DNA from: Burkholderia sp. NRF60-BP8
GTDB taxonomy: Bacteria > Pseudomonadota > Gammaproteobacteria > Burkholderiales > Burkholderiaceae
DNA: 64,000 bases
Direction of reading: 5' to 3'
NCBI RefSeq assembly: GCF_001522585.2
Contig: NZ_CP013373.1
Coordinates: 3,348,001-3,412,000, forward strand
The notes beneath the pieces were generated by a model. It had not been told where the DNA came from. It ran no database searches and saw nothing but the letters and a program-made list of their open reading frames with translations. Below are positions 28,083 to 38,362 of this stretch, one piece after another. A program made the position numbers and the translations under genes. Numbering within the stretch: position 1 is the stretch's first letter; each line of letters begins with the position of its first letter.

Positions 28083-28662
28083 GTTCGGTCACCGTGAAGT
28101 TGAAGCGCTTCCAGTCCGACCCGAGCGTCCAGTCGCGGTTGTTCACGGCATCGACCTGGAACGGCTTCGGCATCAGCGCCGTATCGAGCTGCATCCGCAC
28201 CGATGCCGTGTAGGTTTCGCCCGCGCGCACCTGGTTGCGGTCGATCACGTGCCACGACGTGATGTGGCGGACCACCGCGAGCGCATCCTTCAGCGACGGG
28301 AAGCCGAGCTGCAGGCCGCCCGTCGACACGCGATACTCGCGCGTGAGCGGCTGGAACGACAGGCGGATCGTCTGCGTGACCGACACCGGCTGCTCGTCGA
28401 ACCAGTACCAGCGCGCGCGGCTCAGTTCGAAGTCGGTCGTGAAGTAAAGCGGGATGCCCTTGTTGACGGCATCCTCGAGGCTCGGATTCAGTTCGAAGTC
28501 GAAACGCGCGTCCAGGCTCCAGCCGCTTCCGTCCGACTGAAGCGACGCGCGCTGCACGGCGATCGATTCGGCATGCGCCGGCCGGACGACGGCCAGGCAC
28601 AGCGTCAACGCGACCAGCAAGACGGCCGCGAGCCGAAATGGAAAAAGGTGTTTGATCGTCAC
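28072..28662 (-). CDS. DUF4390 secreted protein
   Basis: 196 residues with an N-terminal signal segment (hydrophobic about residues 10-30, ending A-H-A) and a beta-rich domain with the D-A-R-F-D-F-E-L-N and R-A-R-W-Y-W-F-D-E motifs of DUF4390. Function unknown. Its place directly ahead of the membrane kinase, with an 11-base overlap, suggests that it modulates the sensor from the periplasm. It overlaps the rsmB stop by four bases. Confidence 0.88.
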   Translation of the reverse strand: MTIKHLFPFRLAAVLLVALTLCLAVVRPAHAESIAVQRASLQSDGSGWSLDARFDFELNPSLEDAVNKGIPLYFTTDFELSRARWYWFDEQPVSVTQTIRLSFQPLTREYRVSTGGLQLGFPSLKDALAVVRHITSWHVIDRNQVRAGETYTASVRMQLDTALMPKPFQVDAVNNRDWTLGSDWKRFNFTVTERAK

Positions 28663-30050
28663 CGTTTCTGAAACCGCGCGTAGAAAAATCCGTCGTGATC
28701 GATGTTCTGGTCGAGTGCGCCGGCGGCCGCCCGCCCCTGCACGCCGCCCGGCAGCAGTTGGCCAGGGGCGTCCAATCGTACCGCATCTTCGCAGGCCGCT
28801 TCAAACCAGCGGGCCTGCCATTCGCCTTCCTCGGGAAAGATCGAACAGGTCACGTAAAGCAGTTCGCCGCCCGGCTTCACGAGCGGCCACAGCGCCGACA
28901 GGATGCGACGCTGCTCAGCGACGAGCGCCGGGATGTCGGCCTCGCGGCGCAGCCAACGGATGTCGGGATGCCGCCGCACGATACCGGACGCCGAGCACGG
29001 CACGTCGGCCAGGATGCGATCGAACGGGCGCCCGTCGTACCACGCGTGCGGCGTGCCCGCGTCGCCGACGCACACGTTCGCTGCGAGCGACAGGCGCACG
29101 AGATTCTCGCCGATGCGCGCCGCGCGCGTCGCGTCGCTTTCGAGCGCCACGACGTCCGCATCGGCGAGCTCGAGAATATGGCCGGTCTTGCCGCCGGGCG
29201 CCGCGCACGCGTCGAGCACGCGCATGCCGTCGCGCGCGCCGAGCCATTCGGCCGCGAGCTGCGCGCCGGCGTCCTGCACCGACACCACGCCGTCGGCGAA
29301 TCCCGGAATGCGATCCACCGGCAGCGCCGATGCGAGCCGCACCGCATGCCGGCCGATCGCGGTCGCGTCGATCCCGCTTGCGCGCAACGTGTCGAGATAC
29401 GCATCGACGCTCGCGCGACGCGCATTCACGCGCAGCGTCAACGGCCCCTGACGCTCGCCGGCCGCGAGGATCGCCTGCCACGCATCCGGCCATGCGCGCT
29501 TCACCGCATCGACCCACCACGCGCGGTAGTTCCAGTGCGCGACCGGGTCGTCCTGCATCGCCGCGGCGAGTGCGTCGCGCTCACGCAGGAAACGGCGCAG
29601 CACCGCGTTGACCATCCCCTTCGCGAATGCGAACTCGCGCCGCGCACCGATGACCGTGACGGCCTGGTCGACCACCGTGAACGCCGGGTACGCGGCCTCG
29701 TCCGCGGGGTCGAGCAGCAGCGCGAACGCGCCGGCGAGCACCGCGTGCACGTGCGCGGGCGGCGCCTTGCCGACGAACTTGCCGATCAGCCAGTCCGCGC
29801 TGCCGAGGCGGCGCATCGTCCGGTAGGCGACGTCCTGCGTCGCGCCGCGCGCGAGCGCCTGCGCACCGGACGGCATCTGCGCGAACACCGCCGACAGCGC
29901 CGCCGGCAACGCGGTGCCGCGTCGCACCGCATCGACCGCCTGCGCGGCCGCGTCGAGCGCGAAGCCGAGCGAATCGGGCGCCAGGTGCAGCGCGGACAGG
30001 CGCGCCGGACGGCCGGAAGAAGTCGGAGCGGAAAAACGGGGTCGTGTCAT
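28659..30050 (-). CDS. rsmB: 16S rRNA (cytosine(967)-C(5))-methyltransferase RsmB
   Basis: 463 residues. The N-terminal NusB-like RNA-binding domain covers residues ~25-165, then the SAM-dependent domain with D-A-C-A-A-P-G-G-K-T near residues 272-281. The two catalytic cysteines are in D-V-P-C-S-A-S-G near residues 341-348 and Y-V-T-C-S near residue 396. It methylates C967 of 16S rRNA. The start M-T-R-P-R-F is chosen because the extra upstream codons of the open frame are unlike the family. It heads the operon with the DUF4390 and two-component genes. Confidence 0.94.
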   Translation of the reverse strand: MTRPRFSAPTSSGRPARLSALHLAPDSLGFALDAAAQAVDAVRRGTALPAALSAVFAQMPSGAQALARGATQDVAYRTMRRLGSADWLIGKFVGKAPPAHVHAVLAGAFALLLDPADEAAYPAFTVVDQAVTVIGARREFAFAKGMVNAVLRRFLRERDALAAAMQDDPVAHWNYRAWWVDAVKRAWPDAWQAILAAGERQGPLTLRVNARRASVDAYLDTLRASGIDATAIGRHAVRLASALPVDRIPGFADGVVSVQDAGAQLAAEWLGARDGMRVLDACAAPGGKTGHILELADADVVALESDATRAARIGENLVRLSLAANVCVGDAGTPHAWYDGRPFDRILADVPCSASGIVRRHPDIRWLRREADIPALVAEQRRILSALWPLVKPGGELLYVTCSIFPEEGEWQARWFEAACEDAVRLDAPGQLLPGGVQGRAAAGALDQNIDHDGFFYARFQKR

Positions 30051-30224
30051 CGGTGCGGAATCGGCAAACAAGCGCCACAATCGGGTGCGACAAACCAATG
30101 CGGCAAGCGGCGGCGGCAAACGGCGGGATCGCGGCCGCCAAGTGGCCCTGCGATCCCAAACCGCGCATTGTAGCGTGCGACCATGCCGCCCCCTTTGGCC
30201 CCTTTACGGCGCGCACAAATGAAA

Positions 30225-30252
30225 CACCCCGCAGCGCGAAGCATGCGGGGTG
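30225..30252 (-). terminator. Terminator downstream of htpX
   Basis: A 9-bp stem (CACCCCGCA 30225-30233 with 30244-30252) is followed on the minus strand by TTTCATTT. It lies 47 bp past the htpX stop and would also protect rsmB from read-through. Confidence 0.75.
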
Positions 30253-30298
30253 GCGGAGCGGCCTGCGCGCGGCAACGGCCGCGCGCTACGCCGGGGCA

Positions 30299-31156
30299 TC
30301 AATCGAAGCGGCCGGTGCGCGCCATCTCCATCAGGCGCGCGATGCGCTCCTCGGTGGCCGGGTGCGTCGAGAACAGGTTCTGCAGGCCACCGCCGTGCAG
30401 CGGGTTCATGATCATCATCTGCGCGGTGGCCGGATGCGCCTCGGCCGCCTGGAACGGGATGCCCGCCGCGTAGCGATGGATCTTGTCGAGTGCGGTGGCC
30501 AGCGACTGCGGATCGCCGGAAATCTGCGCGCCGCCGCGGTCGGCCTCGAACTCGCGGGCCCGCGAAATCGCCATCTGGATCAAGGCGCCGGCGATCGGGG
30601 CGAGCAGCGCGACCGCGATACCCGCGATCGGGTTGGCCGGCCGGCCGTTCTCGTCGCGTCCGCCGAAGAACATCGCGAAGTTCGCGAGCGCCGAAATCGC
30701 GCCCGCCATCGTCGCGGTGATCGTCGAGATCAGGATGTCGCGGTGCTTCACGTGCGCGAGCTCGTGCGCCATCACGCCGCGCATCTCGCGCTCCGACAGC
30801 ACGCGCAGGATGCCCGTCGTCGCCGCGACCGCCGCGTGCTCGGGGTTGCGGCCCGTCGCGAACGCGTTCGGCGCGTCCTCGTTGATCAGGTAGACGCGCG
30901 GCATCGGCAGATTCGCGCGCGTGGCCAGCTCGCGCACCATCCGGTAGAACTGCGGTGCCGTGTTCTCGTCGACTTCCTGCGCGTTGTACATGCGCAGCAC
31001 CATCTTGTCGGAGAACCAGTACGAGAAGAAATTCATGCCGAGCGCGAACAGCAGCGCGATCGTCATGCCGCGCGAGCCGCCGATCATCCCGCCGATCACG
31101 ATGAACAGGGCCGTGATCGCGGCCATCAGCATCGCCGTTTTGACCCAATTGAACAT
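30299..31156 (-). CDS. htpX: Membrane zinc protease HtpX
   Basis: 285 residues, full length. Two N-terminal membrane segments are followed by the metalloprotease domain with H-E-L-A-H near residues 129-133 and the third-ligand motif E-F-E-A-D near residues 203-207, with two more segments between. HtpX degrades damaged membrane proteins with FtsH. The start M-F-N-W is chosen because AAGGAG lies five bases before it. Unlike the M48-like protein at 5382 its catalytic Glu is intact. Confidence 0.95.
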   Translation of the reverse strand: MFNWVKTAMLMAAITALFIVIGGMIGGSRGMTIALLFALGMNFFSYWFSDKMVLRMYNAQEVDENTAPQFYRMVRELATRANLPMPRVYLINEDAPNAFATGRNPEHAAVAATTGILRVLSEREMRGVMAHELAHVKHRDILISTITATMAGAISALANFAMFFGGRDENGRPANPIAGIAVALLAPIAGALIQMAISRAREFEADRGGAQISGDPQSLATALDKIHRYAAGIPFQAAEAHPATAQMMIMNPLHGGGLQNLFSTHPATEERIARLMEMARTGRFD

Positions 31157-31256
31157 ACCCACTCCTTATCCGTCAGGGGACCCGCCGCGCATGACAGCGC
31201 ACGGCGGAAAATTGTAAGCGATTTGTTAGATAAGGTCTCGCCGGAAAAATTCAATC

Positions 31257-31898
31257 TCAGCGTTGCGCGCTCGCCAGACGAAGGCCGAGGCCGACGAAAG
31301 CGCTGCCGACCGTACGGTCGAGCCACTTCTTGACGCCCGGCTTGCCGGCGAAGCGCTGCGTGACGCTGCCCGCCACCCACGCAACGAGACTCGTCCAGAC
31401 CGTACTCATCGCGACGAACACCGCGCCGAGGGTCAGGAATGCCCACGCCTTGTGCGGACTGTCGGCGGACACGAACTGCGGGAAGAACGACACGAAGAAC
31501 AGCACGACCTTCGGATTCAGCACGTTGGTCCAGAAACCCTGCATGAACAGCTGCCGCAGCGGCCTGGCGGCCGCGGCCTGCGTGGCTTCGGCATCCGACG
31601 GCGCGGCGGCCTGCTTCGCGACGATCATCCGCACGCCGAGATAGATCAGATACGCGGCGCCGACCAGCTTGATCACCGTGAACGCGGTTGCCGACGCCGC
31701 CAGCAGCGCCGTCAGGCCGAATGCGCATGCGAGCGCGTGGACGCAGCAGCCGGCCGAAATACCGAACGCCGACATCAGCCCCGCGCCGCGCCCCTGCGCG
31801 ACGCTGCGGCCGATGATGTAGGCCGTGTCGGGGCCGGGCGTGATGTTCAGCAGGAAAACCGCGAACACGAAGAAGCCGAAATGGACGATGCCGAACAT
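31257..31898 (-). CDS. LysE/RhtB-family amino acid exporter
   Basis: 213 residues with six membrane segments. The N-terminal family motif N-I-T-P-G-P-D-T-A-Y lies near residues 18-27, and G-x-x-x-G-C-C-V-H near residues 45-53 and L-N-P-K-V-V-L-F-F near residues 126-134 also fit. Such permeases export amino acids such as homoserine, threonine or leucine; the substrate is not predictable. It stands alone between htpX and fmt. Confidence 0.9.
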   Translation of the reverse strand: MFGIVHFGFFVFAVFLLNITPGPDTAYIIGRSVAQGRGAGLMSAFGISAGCCVHALACAFGLTALLAASATAFTVIKLVGAAYLIYLGVRMIVAKQAAAPSDAEATQAAAARPLRQLFMQGFWTNVLNPKVVLFFVSFFPQFVSADSPHKAWAFLTLGAVFVAMSTVWTSLVAWVAGSVTQRFAGKPGVKKWLDRTVGSAFVGLGLRLASAQR

Positions 31899-32018
31899 GA
31901 AAACCTCGAAACCGGAAAGCGCAGGGAAATTCTACGCGTGCCTGCGGCCCCGCGCGACTCGGCCGTCCGGCCAGTTGCGCGGGGCCGGCGAATCCGGTCG
32001 AATGGCGCTCAGGCCGTG

Positions 32019-33002
32019 TCAGTCGATGTCGGGCAGCGCGAAACGCTGGCCCGCGGCGAGCGGCGAACCGGCGAGGAATTCGCGCGCGGGCAGCCGCTTG
32101 CCGCCCGGCTTCTGCAACTGCGTGACGCGCAGCGCGCCGCTGCCGCATGCGACCACCACGCCTTCCGGCGCGGCCTCGACGATCGTGCCGGGCGCCGCGT
32201 CGCCGCGCGCCACCACGGGCTCGGCCGCCCACAGCTTGATGGCCGCGCCGTCGAGCGTCGCGACGCCGCCCGGGAACGGATCGAACGCACGCACCTGCCG
32301 CGCGAGCACGTCGGCGGGCTTGCGCCAGTCGAGCGCCGCTTCGTGCTTGCCGATCTTTTCCGCGTAGCTCACGCCGTCGGCCGGCTGCGGCGTCGCCGGC
32401 AGCGCGCCGTCGCGCTCGAGCCGCACGAGCGCGTCGACGATCAGTCGCGCGCCGTCGGCGGCGAGCCGGTCGTGCAGCGTCGCGGTCGTATCGTCGGGCG
32501 CGATCGCGATGCGCGCCTCGTCGATCATCGCGCCGGTGTCGAGGCCGGCATCCATCTGCATCAGCGTGACGCCGGTCTCGGCGTCGCCCGCTTCGATCGC
32601 GCGATGGATCGGTGCGGCGCCGCGCCAGCGCGGCAGCAGCGACGCGTGGATGTTGATGCAGCCGGCGCGCGGGATGTCGAGCACCTCCTGCGGCAGCAGC
32701 AGGCCGTACGCGGCCACCACCATCACGTCGTGCGGCGTCGTGCGCAGCAGCTCGATCGCGTCGGCCGCCTCCGCCGGATACTTGCCCGCGCGGCGCAGCG
32801 ACGGCGGCTGCGCGACGGTCATCCCGTGCTCGACGGCGTAGCGCTTCACCGCGCTCGCCTGGAGTTTCATCCCGCGGCCGGCCGGGCGATCGGGCTGGGT
32901 GAGCACGAGCGGCACCGGGAAACCGGCCTCGTGGATCGCGGCGAGGGCAGCCGCGGCGAATTCCGGCGTGCCGGCAAAAATCACGCGCAACGTATGGGTC
33001 AT
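32019..33002 (-). CDS. fmt: Methionyl-tRNA formyltransferase
   Basis: 327 residues. The formyl-transfer domain has the catalytic Asn-His-Asp set, with [15 protein letters not shown] near residues 110-124 and D-T-G-A-M-I near residues 148-153; the C-terminal OB-fold tRNA-binding domain follows from about residue 210. It formylates initiator Met-tRNA. It lies 34 bp after def, in the classic def-fmt pair. Confidence 0.96.
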   Translation of the reverse strand: MTHTLRVIFAGTPEFAAAALAAIHEAGFPVPLVLTQPDRPAGRGMKLQASAVKRYAVEHGMTVAQPPSLRRAGKYPAEAADAIELLRTTPHDVMVVAAYGLLLPQEVLDIPRAGCINIHASLLPRWRGAAPIHRAIEAGDAETGVTLMQMDAGLDTGAMIDEARIAIAPDDTTATLHDRLAADGARLIVDALVRLERDGALPATPQPADGVSYAEKIGKHEAALDWRKPADVLARQVRAFDPFPGGVATLDGAAIKLWAAEPVVARGDAAPGTIVEAAPEGVVVACGSGALRVTQLQKPGGKRLPAREFLAGSPLAAGQRFALPDID

Positions 33003-33036
33003 GACAGCGTTCGGGGTCGGGCTGGGCGTACGCGCA

Positions 33037-33540
33037 TCACATCGCGCGTTCGAGTTTCTTCATCTTCGTCTTGATGCGCGTCTGCTTGAGCGGCGACAGG
33101 TATTCGACGAATACGCGGCCCATCAGGTGATCCATCTCGTGCTGGACGCACACGGCGAGCAGGCCTTCGCAGTCGAGCTCGAACGTCTCGCCCTGCTCGT
33201 TGAGCGCGCGCACGCGCACGTGGTCGGGGCGTTCGACTTCGTCGTAGATGCCGGGCACCGACAGGCAACCCTCTTCGTAGATCTGCTTCGCGTCGCTCGA
33301 CCACACGATCTCCGGGTTGATGAACGCGCGCAGCTCGTTCTTCTCCTCGGAGACGTCGATCACGATCACGCGCTCGTGCACGTCGACCTGCGTGGCCGCC
33401 AGGCCGATGCCGGGCGCCGCGTACATGGTCTCGGCCATGTCGGCGACGAGCTTGCGGATCCGGTCGTCGACCTTGTCGACAGGTTTGGCGACCTTGTGCA
33501 GCCGCTTGTCGGGGTAATGAAGAATATTGAGCAAAGCCAT
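33037..33540 (-). CDS. def: Peptide deformylase
   Basis: 167 residues. All three conserved motifs are present: G-I-G-L-A-A-T-Q-V near residues 45-53, E-G-C-L-S-V-P near residues 90-96, and the metal site Q-H-E-M-D-H near residues 132-137. It removes the formyl group from new proteins and pairs with fmt downstream. The start M-A-L-L-N-I-L is the family start; an in-frame ATG 16 codons upstream adds an unlikely sequence. The gene is divergent from dprA. Confidence 0.96.
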   Translation of the reverse strand: MALLNILHYPDKRLHKVAKPVDKVDDRIRKLVADMAETMYAAPGIGLAATQVDVHERVIVIDVSEEKNELRAFINPEIVWSSDAKQIYEEGCLSVPGIYDEVERPDHVRVRALNEQGETFELDCEGLLAVCVQHEMDHLMGRVFVEYLSPLKQTRIKTKMKKLERAM

Positions 33541-33777
33541 GGCGTTCGGTATTCGGTATTCGGTGGAGCGGCGTGCCGCATCGGCCATCCGGCCGGCTGG
33601 CGCCGCCGCCGGGATGCAATCAAGATGAGGCGGATGCGTGGCATATCAATGCCGCGGATCGCGCCTCCTGCAATCGGCCGGGCGCCTGCGCGCACGGCCC
33701 TGTCGAGTATTTCGGATGATGAAAATTTTATCATGGCGCCACGCGCTGCGCTGGCCGCCACATTCGAGGGCAGCCTC

Positions 33778-35046
33778 ATGTCGCCGCAAGCGCTGACGCC
33801 CTCCGCGCTGCGCGCATGGCTGCAGCTCGCGCATGCGCCCGGTCTCTCGCCCGCCGTGTTGCAGGCGCTGCTCGCGGCATTCGGCTCGCCGGCGGCGGTG
33901 CTGTGCGCGTCCGACCAGGCCATCGCCGCCGTGAGCAGCCCCGCCGCCGCGCAAGCCGTGCGCGCGAGCGAGCGCGACGATCTCGATACGCGCACCGACG
34001 CCGCACTCGCGTGGCTCGACGGGCCGGGCAACGTGCTCGTCACGCTGAGCGATCCGGCCTACCCGCCGCGGCTGCGCGACCTGCACGATCCGCCGCCGCT
34101 GCTATATGTAAAGGGGCGGCTCGACCTGCTGCACGCACACGGCCTCGCCGTGGTCGGCAGCCGCCATGCGACGCCGCAGGGGCTCGCCGACGCAACGCAT
34201 TTCGCCCACGCGTTGTCCGACGCGGGCCTCACGATCGTCTCGGGCCTCGCGCTCGGGATCGACGGCGCCGCGCATCGCGGCGGGCTCGACGGCCGGTCGG
34301 GCACCGTCGCGGTGATCGCGACGGGCGCCGATCTCGTCTATCCGGCGCGGCACCGCGCGCTCGCCCACGAAATCGCCGCGCACGGCGCGATCGTGTCGGA
34401 ATGGCCGCTCGGCACGCCGGCCCGTGCCGCGCATTTTCCGCAGCGCAACCGGCTGATCGCCGCGCTCGCGCTCGGCGTGCTCGTCGTCGAGGCCGCCCCG
34501 CGCTCGGGCTCGCTGATCACCGCGCGGCTCGCAAACGAACTGGGGCGCGATGTGTTCGCGATACCCGGCTCGATCCACGCGCCGCTCGCGCAGGGCTGCC
34601 ACGCGCTGATCCGCGACGGCGCAAAGCTCACCGCGGCGCCGCTCGACGTGCTCGAGGAATACGGGCTCGGCGAGCCGGCGGCGCACAGCACGGGCGGCGC
34701 GGCGCGCGCCGGCCACCCGCGCGCGAACGCCGGCGAAATCCGCGCGCCCGGCACGGCCGGCAGCGCGCCAGCGGATCGCGCCGCAGCGGCTGCCGCGCCG
34801 CCCCGATCCGAAGCCCCGCCACCGGACGATCCGTCGGAACGAGCGGTGCTCGTCGCATTGGGATACGGCCCCGTGACGTACGAATGGCTCGCCGAGCACA
34901 GTGGCCTGCCCGACGACGTGCTGCATGGCGCGCTGCTCGCGCTGGAACTGGCCGGCCGCATCGCGAGCGTCGCCGGCGGCCGCTTCGCGCGGCTCGACGC
35001 GGCGCCCACCCCGTCCGCGCGGGGCGTGCTACATTCCCCGCCATAG
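33778..35046 (+). CDS. dprA: DNA-processing protein DprA
   Basis: 422 residues from the ATG behind GAGGGC; an ATG 15 codons upstream (33733) lacks a ribosome binding site. It has an N-terminal SAM-like helical region, the Rossmann-like domain with V-G-S-R-H-A-T-P near residues 125-132 and S-G-L-A-L-G-I-D-G-A-A-H near residues 155-166, a low-complexity Ala/Pro linker (about 310-355), and a C-terminal winged-helix DML1-like domain. DprA loads RecA on incoming single strands in natural transformation. It is divergent from def. Confidence 0.93.
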   Translation: MSPQALTPSALRAWLQLAHAPGLSPAVLQALLAAFGSPAAVLCASDQAIAAVSSPAAAQAVRASERDDLDTRTDAALAWLDGPGNVLVTLSDPAYPPRLRDLHDPPPLLYVKGRLDLLHAHGLAVVGSRHATPQGLADATHFAHALSDAGLTIVSGLALGIDGAAHRGGLDGRSGTVAVIATGADLVYPARHRALAHEIAAHGAIVSEWPLGTPARAAHFPQRNRLIAALALGVLVVEAAPRSGSLITARLANELGRDVFAIPGSIHAPLAQGCHALIRDGAKLTAAPLDVLEEYGLGEPAAHSTGGAARAGHPRANAGEIRAPGTAGSAPADRAAAAAAPPRSEAPPPDDPSERAVLVALGYGPVTYEWLAEHSGLPDDVLHGALLALELAGRIASVAGGRFARLDAAPTPSARGVLHSPP

Positions 35047-35082
35047 GGGCGGCCCGGCCGCCGACGATATCCAAGGAATTCC

Positions 35083-35463
35083 ATGCCCGCGCTGAATCTC
35101 GACACCGATGCGGATCGGATCGCCGAGCGCCTCGCCGATCCCGGCACGTTGCTGGTCGCCTGCCTGTGCGCCGAGTGGTGCGGCACGTGCCGCGACTACC
35201 GGAGCGCCTTCGACCGGCTCGCCGACGCGCATCCGGACGCCTGCTTCGCCTGGATCGACATCGAAACCCATGCCGATCGGCTCGACGATCTCGACGTCGA
35301 GAACTTCCCGACCATCCTGATCGAGGACGCCCACACCGCACGCTTCTTCGGCACGGTGCTGCCGCACGCGGCGATCGTCGAGCGCATGCTGTCCGACTTG
35401 AGCGCGGTGCCCGGTGCGCCGCACGCACCGAAATTGCGCGACGTCCTGAACGTCGAAGCCTGA
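35083..35463 (+). CDS. Thioredoxin-like protein (WCGTC active site)
   Basis: 126 residues, a cytoplasmic thioredoxin fold without a signal peptide. The redox motif is W-C-G-T-C near residues 33-37, and the cis-proline is in N-F-P-T near residues 72-75. The G-T dipeptide differs from the G-P of standard thioredoxins and should raise the redox potential. Starts 36 bp after dprA with AAGGAA upstream; likely co-transcribed. Partner unknown. Confidence 0.85.
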   Translation: MPALNLDTDADRIAERLADPGTLLVACLCAEWCGTCRDYRSAFDRLADAHPDACFAWIDIETHADRLDDLDVENFPTILIEDAHTARFFGTVLPHAAIVERMLSDLSAVPGAPHAPKLRDVLNVEA

Positions 35464-35657
35464 ATTCGCGGCCCGGAGCGGCAGTTTTTGCGCAGGCTTG
35501 CGCGCCCCGCCGCGCCGGGCGCTTGCCGCCGTTGCGGCCCCCCTCTATGATGAGCCGCTTTTTACACGCCGAGCCGCCGTCGCTGCGGCGTGTGCTATAA
35601 AGCGGTCGTAAAAGGGACCCACAACCGGCGAACCCGGTCTACCAACACACACCTGTC

Positions 35658-38255
35658 ATGTCCAAAGCACTGATCATTGCGGAAAAGCCTTCTGTCGCGA
35701 ACGACATCGCACGCGCTTTGGGCGGCTTTACCAAGCATGACGAGTATTACGAGAGCGACGATTTCGTCCTTTCGTCCGCTGTCGGCCACCTGCTGGAAAT
35801 CGCAGCCCCGGAGGAGTACGAGGTCAAGCGCGGGAAATGGAGCTTCGCGCATCTGCCCGTCATTCCCCCGCATTTCGACCTGAACCCGATCGCAAAAAGC
35901 GAGTCGCGCCTCAAGGTGCTCACGAAACTGATGAAGCGCAAGGACGTCGACCGCCTGATCAACGCATGTGACGCGGGGCGCGAAGGCGAGCTGATTTTCC
36001 GCCTGATCGCGCAGCACGCGAAGGCGAAACAGCCGGTCCAGCGTCTGTGGCTGCAATCGATGACGCCGCAGGCGATCCGCGACGGGTTCGCGAACCTGCG
36101 CAGCGACTCGGACATGCAACCGCTCGCCGACGCCGCCCGCTGCCGCTCGGAAGCCGACTGGCTCGTCGGGATCAACGGCACCCGCGCGATGACCGCGTTC
36201 AACAGCAAGGGCGGCGGCTTCTTCCTGACCACCGTCGGCCGCGTTCAGACGCCAACGTTGTCGATCGTCGTCGAACGTGAAGAGAAAATCCGTCGCTTCG
36301 TCCCGCGCGACTACTGGGAAGTGAAGGCCGAATTCGCGTGCGCGGCCGGCTTCTACGAAGGCAAGTGGTTCGACCCGAAATTCAAGCGCGACGAATTCGA
36401 TCCGGAAAAGCGCGACTCACGCCTGTGGAGCCTGCCGGCCGCCGAAACGATCGTCGCCGCCTGTCGCGACCAGGTCGGCACGGTGTCCGAGGAATCGAAG
36501 CCGTCGACGCAACTGTCGCCGCTGCTGTTCGACCTGACGAGCCTGCAGCGCGAGGCGAACAGCCGCTTCGGCTTCTCCGCGAAGAACACGCTCGGCCTCG
36601 CCCAGGCGCTGTATGAAAAGCACAAGGTGCTGACCTACCCGCGTACCGATGCGCGCGCGCTGCCGGAAGACTATCTGTCGACGGTCCAGTCCACGCTCGA
36701 GATGCTCAAGGAGAGCCACAACTATCTGCCGCATGCGAAGCAGGTGCTCGACAAGGGCTGGGTGAAGCCGAACAAGCGGATCTTCGACAACTCGAAGATC
36801 AGCGACCACTTTGCCATCATCCCGACGCTGCAGGCGCCGAAGTCGCTGTCCGAGCCGGAGCAGAAGCTGTACGACATGGTCGTGAAGCGCTTCCTCGCGG
36901 TGTTCTTCCCGGCAGCCGAATTCCGCGTGACGACCCGGATCACCGAAGTCGCCGGCCATCACTTCAAGACCGAAGGCAAGGTGCTCGTCGAGCCGGGCTG
37001 GCTGCAGGTGTACGGCCGCGACGCCGAAGGCGCGGACGCGAACCTCGTGCCGGTACAGAAGGACGAGAAGGTGAAGACGGACGAGATCGCCGCCGTCGCG
37101 CTGGTGACGAAGCCGCCCGCACGCTACTCGGAAGCGACGCTGCTGTCGGCGATGGAAGGCGCGGGCAAGCTGGTCGAGGACGACGAGCTGCGCGAGGCGA
37201 TGGCCGCGAAGGGCCTCGGCACGCCGGCGACGCGCGCGGCGATCATCGAAGGCCTGCTCGGCGAGAAGTATCTGCTGCGCGAAGGCCGCGAACTGATTCC
37301 GACCGCGAAGGCATTCCAGTTGATGACGCTGCTGCGCGGCCTCGGCGTGAAGGAACTCACGGCGCCCGAGCTCACCGGCGAATGGGAATACAAGCTGTCG
37401 CAGATGGAGCGCGGCAATCTCGGCCGCGACGCGTTCATGCAGGAAATCGCCCGCATGACGCAGCAGATCGTCAAGCGCGCGAAGGAATACGATTCGGACA
37501 CGATCCCCGGCGACTACGCGACCCTCGAGACACCGTGCCCGAACTGCGGTGGCCAGGTGAAGGAAAACTACCGCCGCTTTGCGTGCACGAAGTGCGATTT
37601 CTCGATCTCGAAGATTCCGGGCAGCCGGCAATTCGAGATCCCGGAAGTCGAGGAGCTGCTGCAGAAGAAGGAAATCGGGCCGCTGTCGGGGTTCCGCAGC
37701 AAGATGGGCCGCCCGTTCTCGGCGATCCTCAAGCTGTCGTTCGACGACGAGACGAAGAACTACAAGCTCGAGTTCGATTTCGGCCAGGATCAGGGCGGTG
37801 ACGAAGGCGAAGCGCCCGACTTCTCGGCGCAGGAACCGGTCGGCGCGTGCCCGAAGTGCAAGGGCCGCGTGTTCGAGCACGGGATGAGCTACGTGTGCGA
37901 GCACTCGGTGGCGAACCCGAAGACCTGCGACTTCCGCTCGGGCAAGGTGATCCTGCAGCAGGAAATCACGCGCGAGCAGATGGGCAAGCTGCTTGCCGAC
38001 GGTCGCACGGATCTGCTGCCGAACTTCAAGTCGTCGCGTACCGGCCGCAACTTCAAGGCGTTCCTCGTGAAGCAGCCGGACGGCAAGATCGGCTTCGAGT
38101 TCGAGAAGAAGGAGCCGAAGGCGGCCGCCGCGAAGAAGACGGCCAAATCGGCGGCGAAGGATGCCGAAACCGTGACCGAAGGCGCCGAAGAGAAACCGGC
38201 ACCGGCCCGCAAGACCGCCGCACGCAAGACGACGGCGCGCAAGACGGGTTCGTGA
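35658..38255 (+). CDS. topB: DNA topoisomerase III
   Basis: 865 residues, a type IA topoisomerase. The Toprim domain opens the protein (I-I-A-E-K-P-S-V-A-N-D near residues 6-16, then D-A-G-R-E-G-E near residues 104-110). The catalytic Tyr is in T-Y-P-R-T-D-A near residues 327-333. C-terminal zinc ribbons (C-P-N-C ... C-T-K-C near residues 623-645 and C-P-K-C near 731) and a final Lys/Ala-rich tail (about 810-865) follow. It decatenates DNA during replication and recombination. A good terminator follows. Confidence 0.94.
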   Translation: MSKALIIAEKPSVANDIARALGGFTKHDEYYESDDFVLSSAVGHLLEIAAPEEYEVKRGKWSFAHLPVIPPHFDLNPIAKSESRLKVLTKLMKRKDVDRLINACDAGREGELIFRLIAQHAKAKQPVQRLWLQSMTPQAIRDGFANLRSDSDMQPLADAARCRSEADWLVGINGTRAMTAFNSKGGGFFLTTVGRVQTPTLSIVVEREEKIRRFVPRDYWEVKAEFACAAGFYEGKWFDPKFKRDEFDPEKRDSRLWSLPAAETIVAACRDQVGTVSEESKPSTQLSPLLFDLTSLQREANSRFGFSAKNTLGLAQALYEKHKVLTYPRTDARALPEDYLSTVQSTLEMLKESHNYLPHAKQVLDKGWVKPNKRIFDNSKISDHFAIIPTLQAPKSLSEPEQKLYDMVVKRFLAVFFPAAEFRVTTRITEVAGHHFKTEGKVLVEPGWLQVYGRDAEGADANLVPVQKDEKVKTDEIAAVALVTKPPARYSEATLLSAMEGAGKLVEDDELREAMAAKGLGTPATRAAIIEGLLGEKYLLREGRELIPTAKAFQLMTLLRGLGVKELTAPELTGEWEYKLSQMERGNLGRDAFMQEIARMTQQIVKRAKEYDSDTIPGDYATLETPCPNCGGQVKENYRRFACTKCDFSISKIPGSRQFEIPEVEELLQKKEIGPLSGFRSKMGRPFSAILKLSFDDETKNYKLEFDFGQDQGGDEGEAPDFSAQEPVGACPKCKGRVFEHGMSYVCEHSVANPKTCDFRSGKVILQQEITREQMGKLLADGRTDLLPNFKSSRTGRNFKAFLVKQPDGKIGFEFEKKEPKAAAAKKTAKSAAKDAETVTEGAEEKPAPARKTAARKTTARKTGS

Positions 38256-38309
38256 CGTCCCGGCCGCCGGGCGCCGCTTGCGGCGCGTCCGGCGCCGGTA
38301 CGCAGCCAT

Positions 38310-38343
38310 AAAAAAACGCGGATCGATCGATCCGCGTTTTTTT
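38310..38343. terminator. Bidirectional terminator between topB and LysR gene
   Basis: A perfect palindrome, CGCGGATCGATCGATCCGCG, is flanked by seven A on one side and seven T on the other (38310-38343). It serves both convergent genes. Confidence 0.95.
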
Positions 38344-38362
38344 CGTGCCGGCCTCCGAGCCG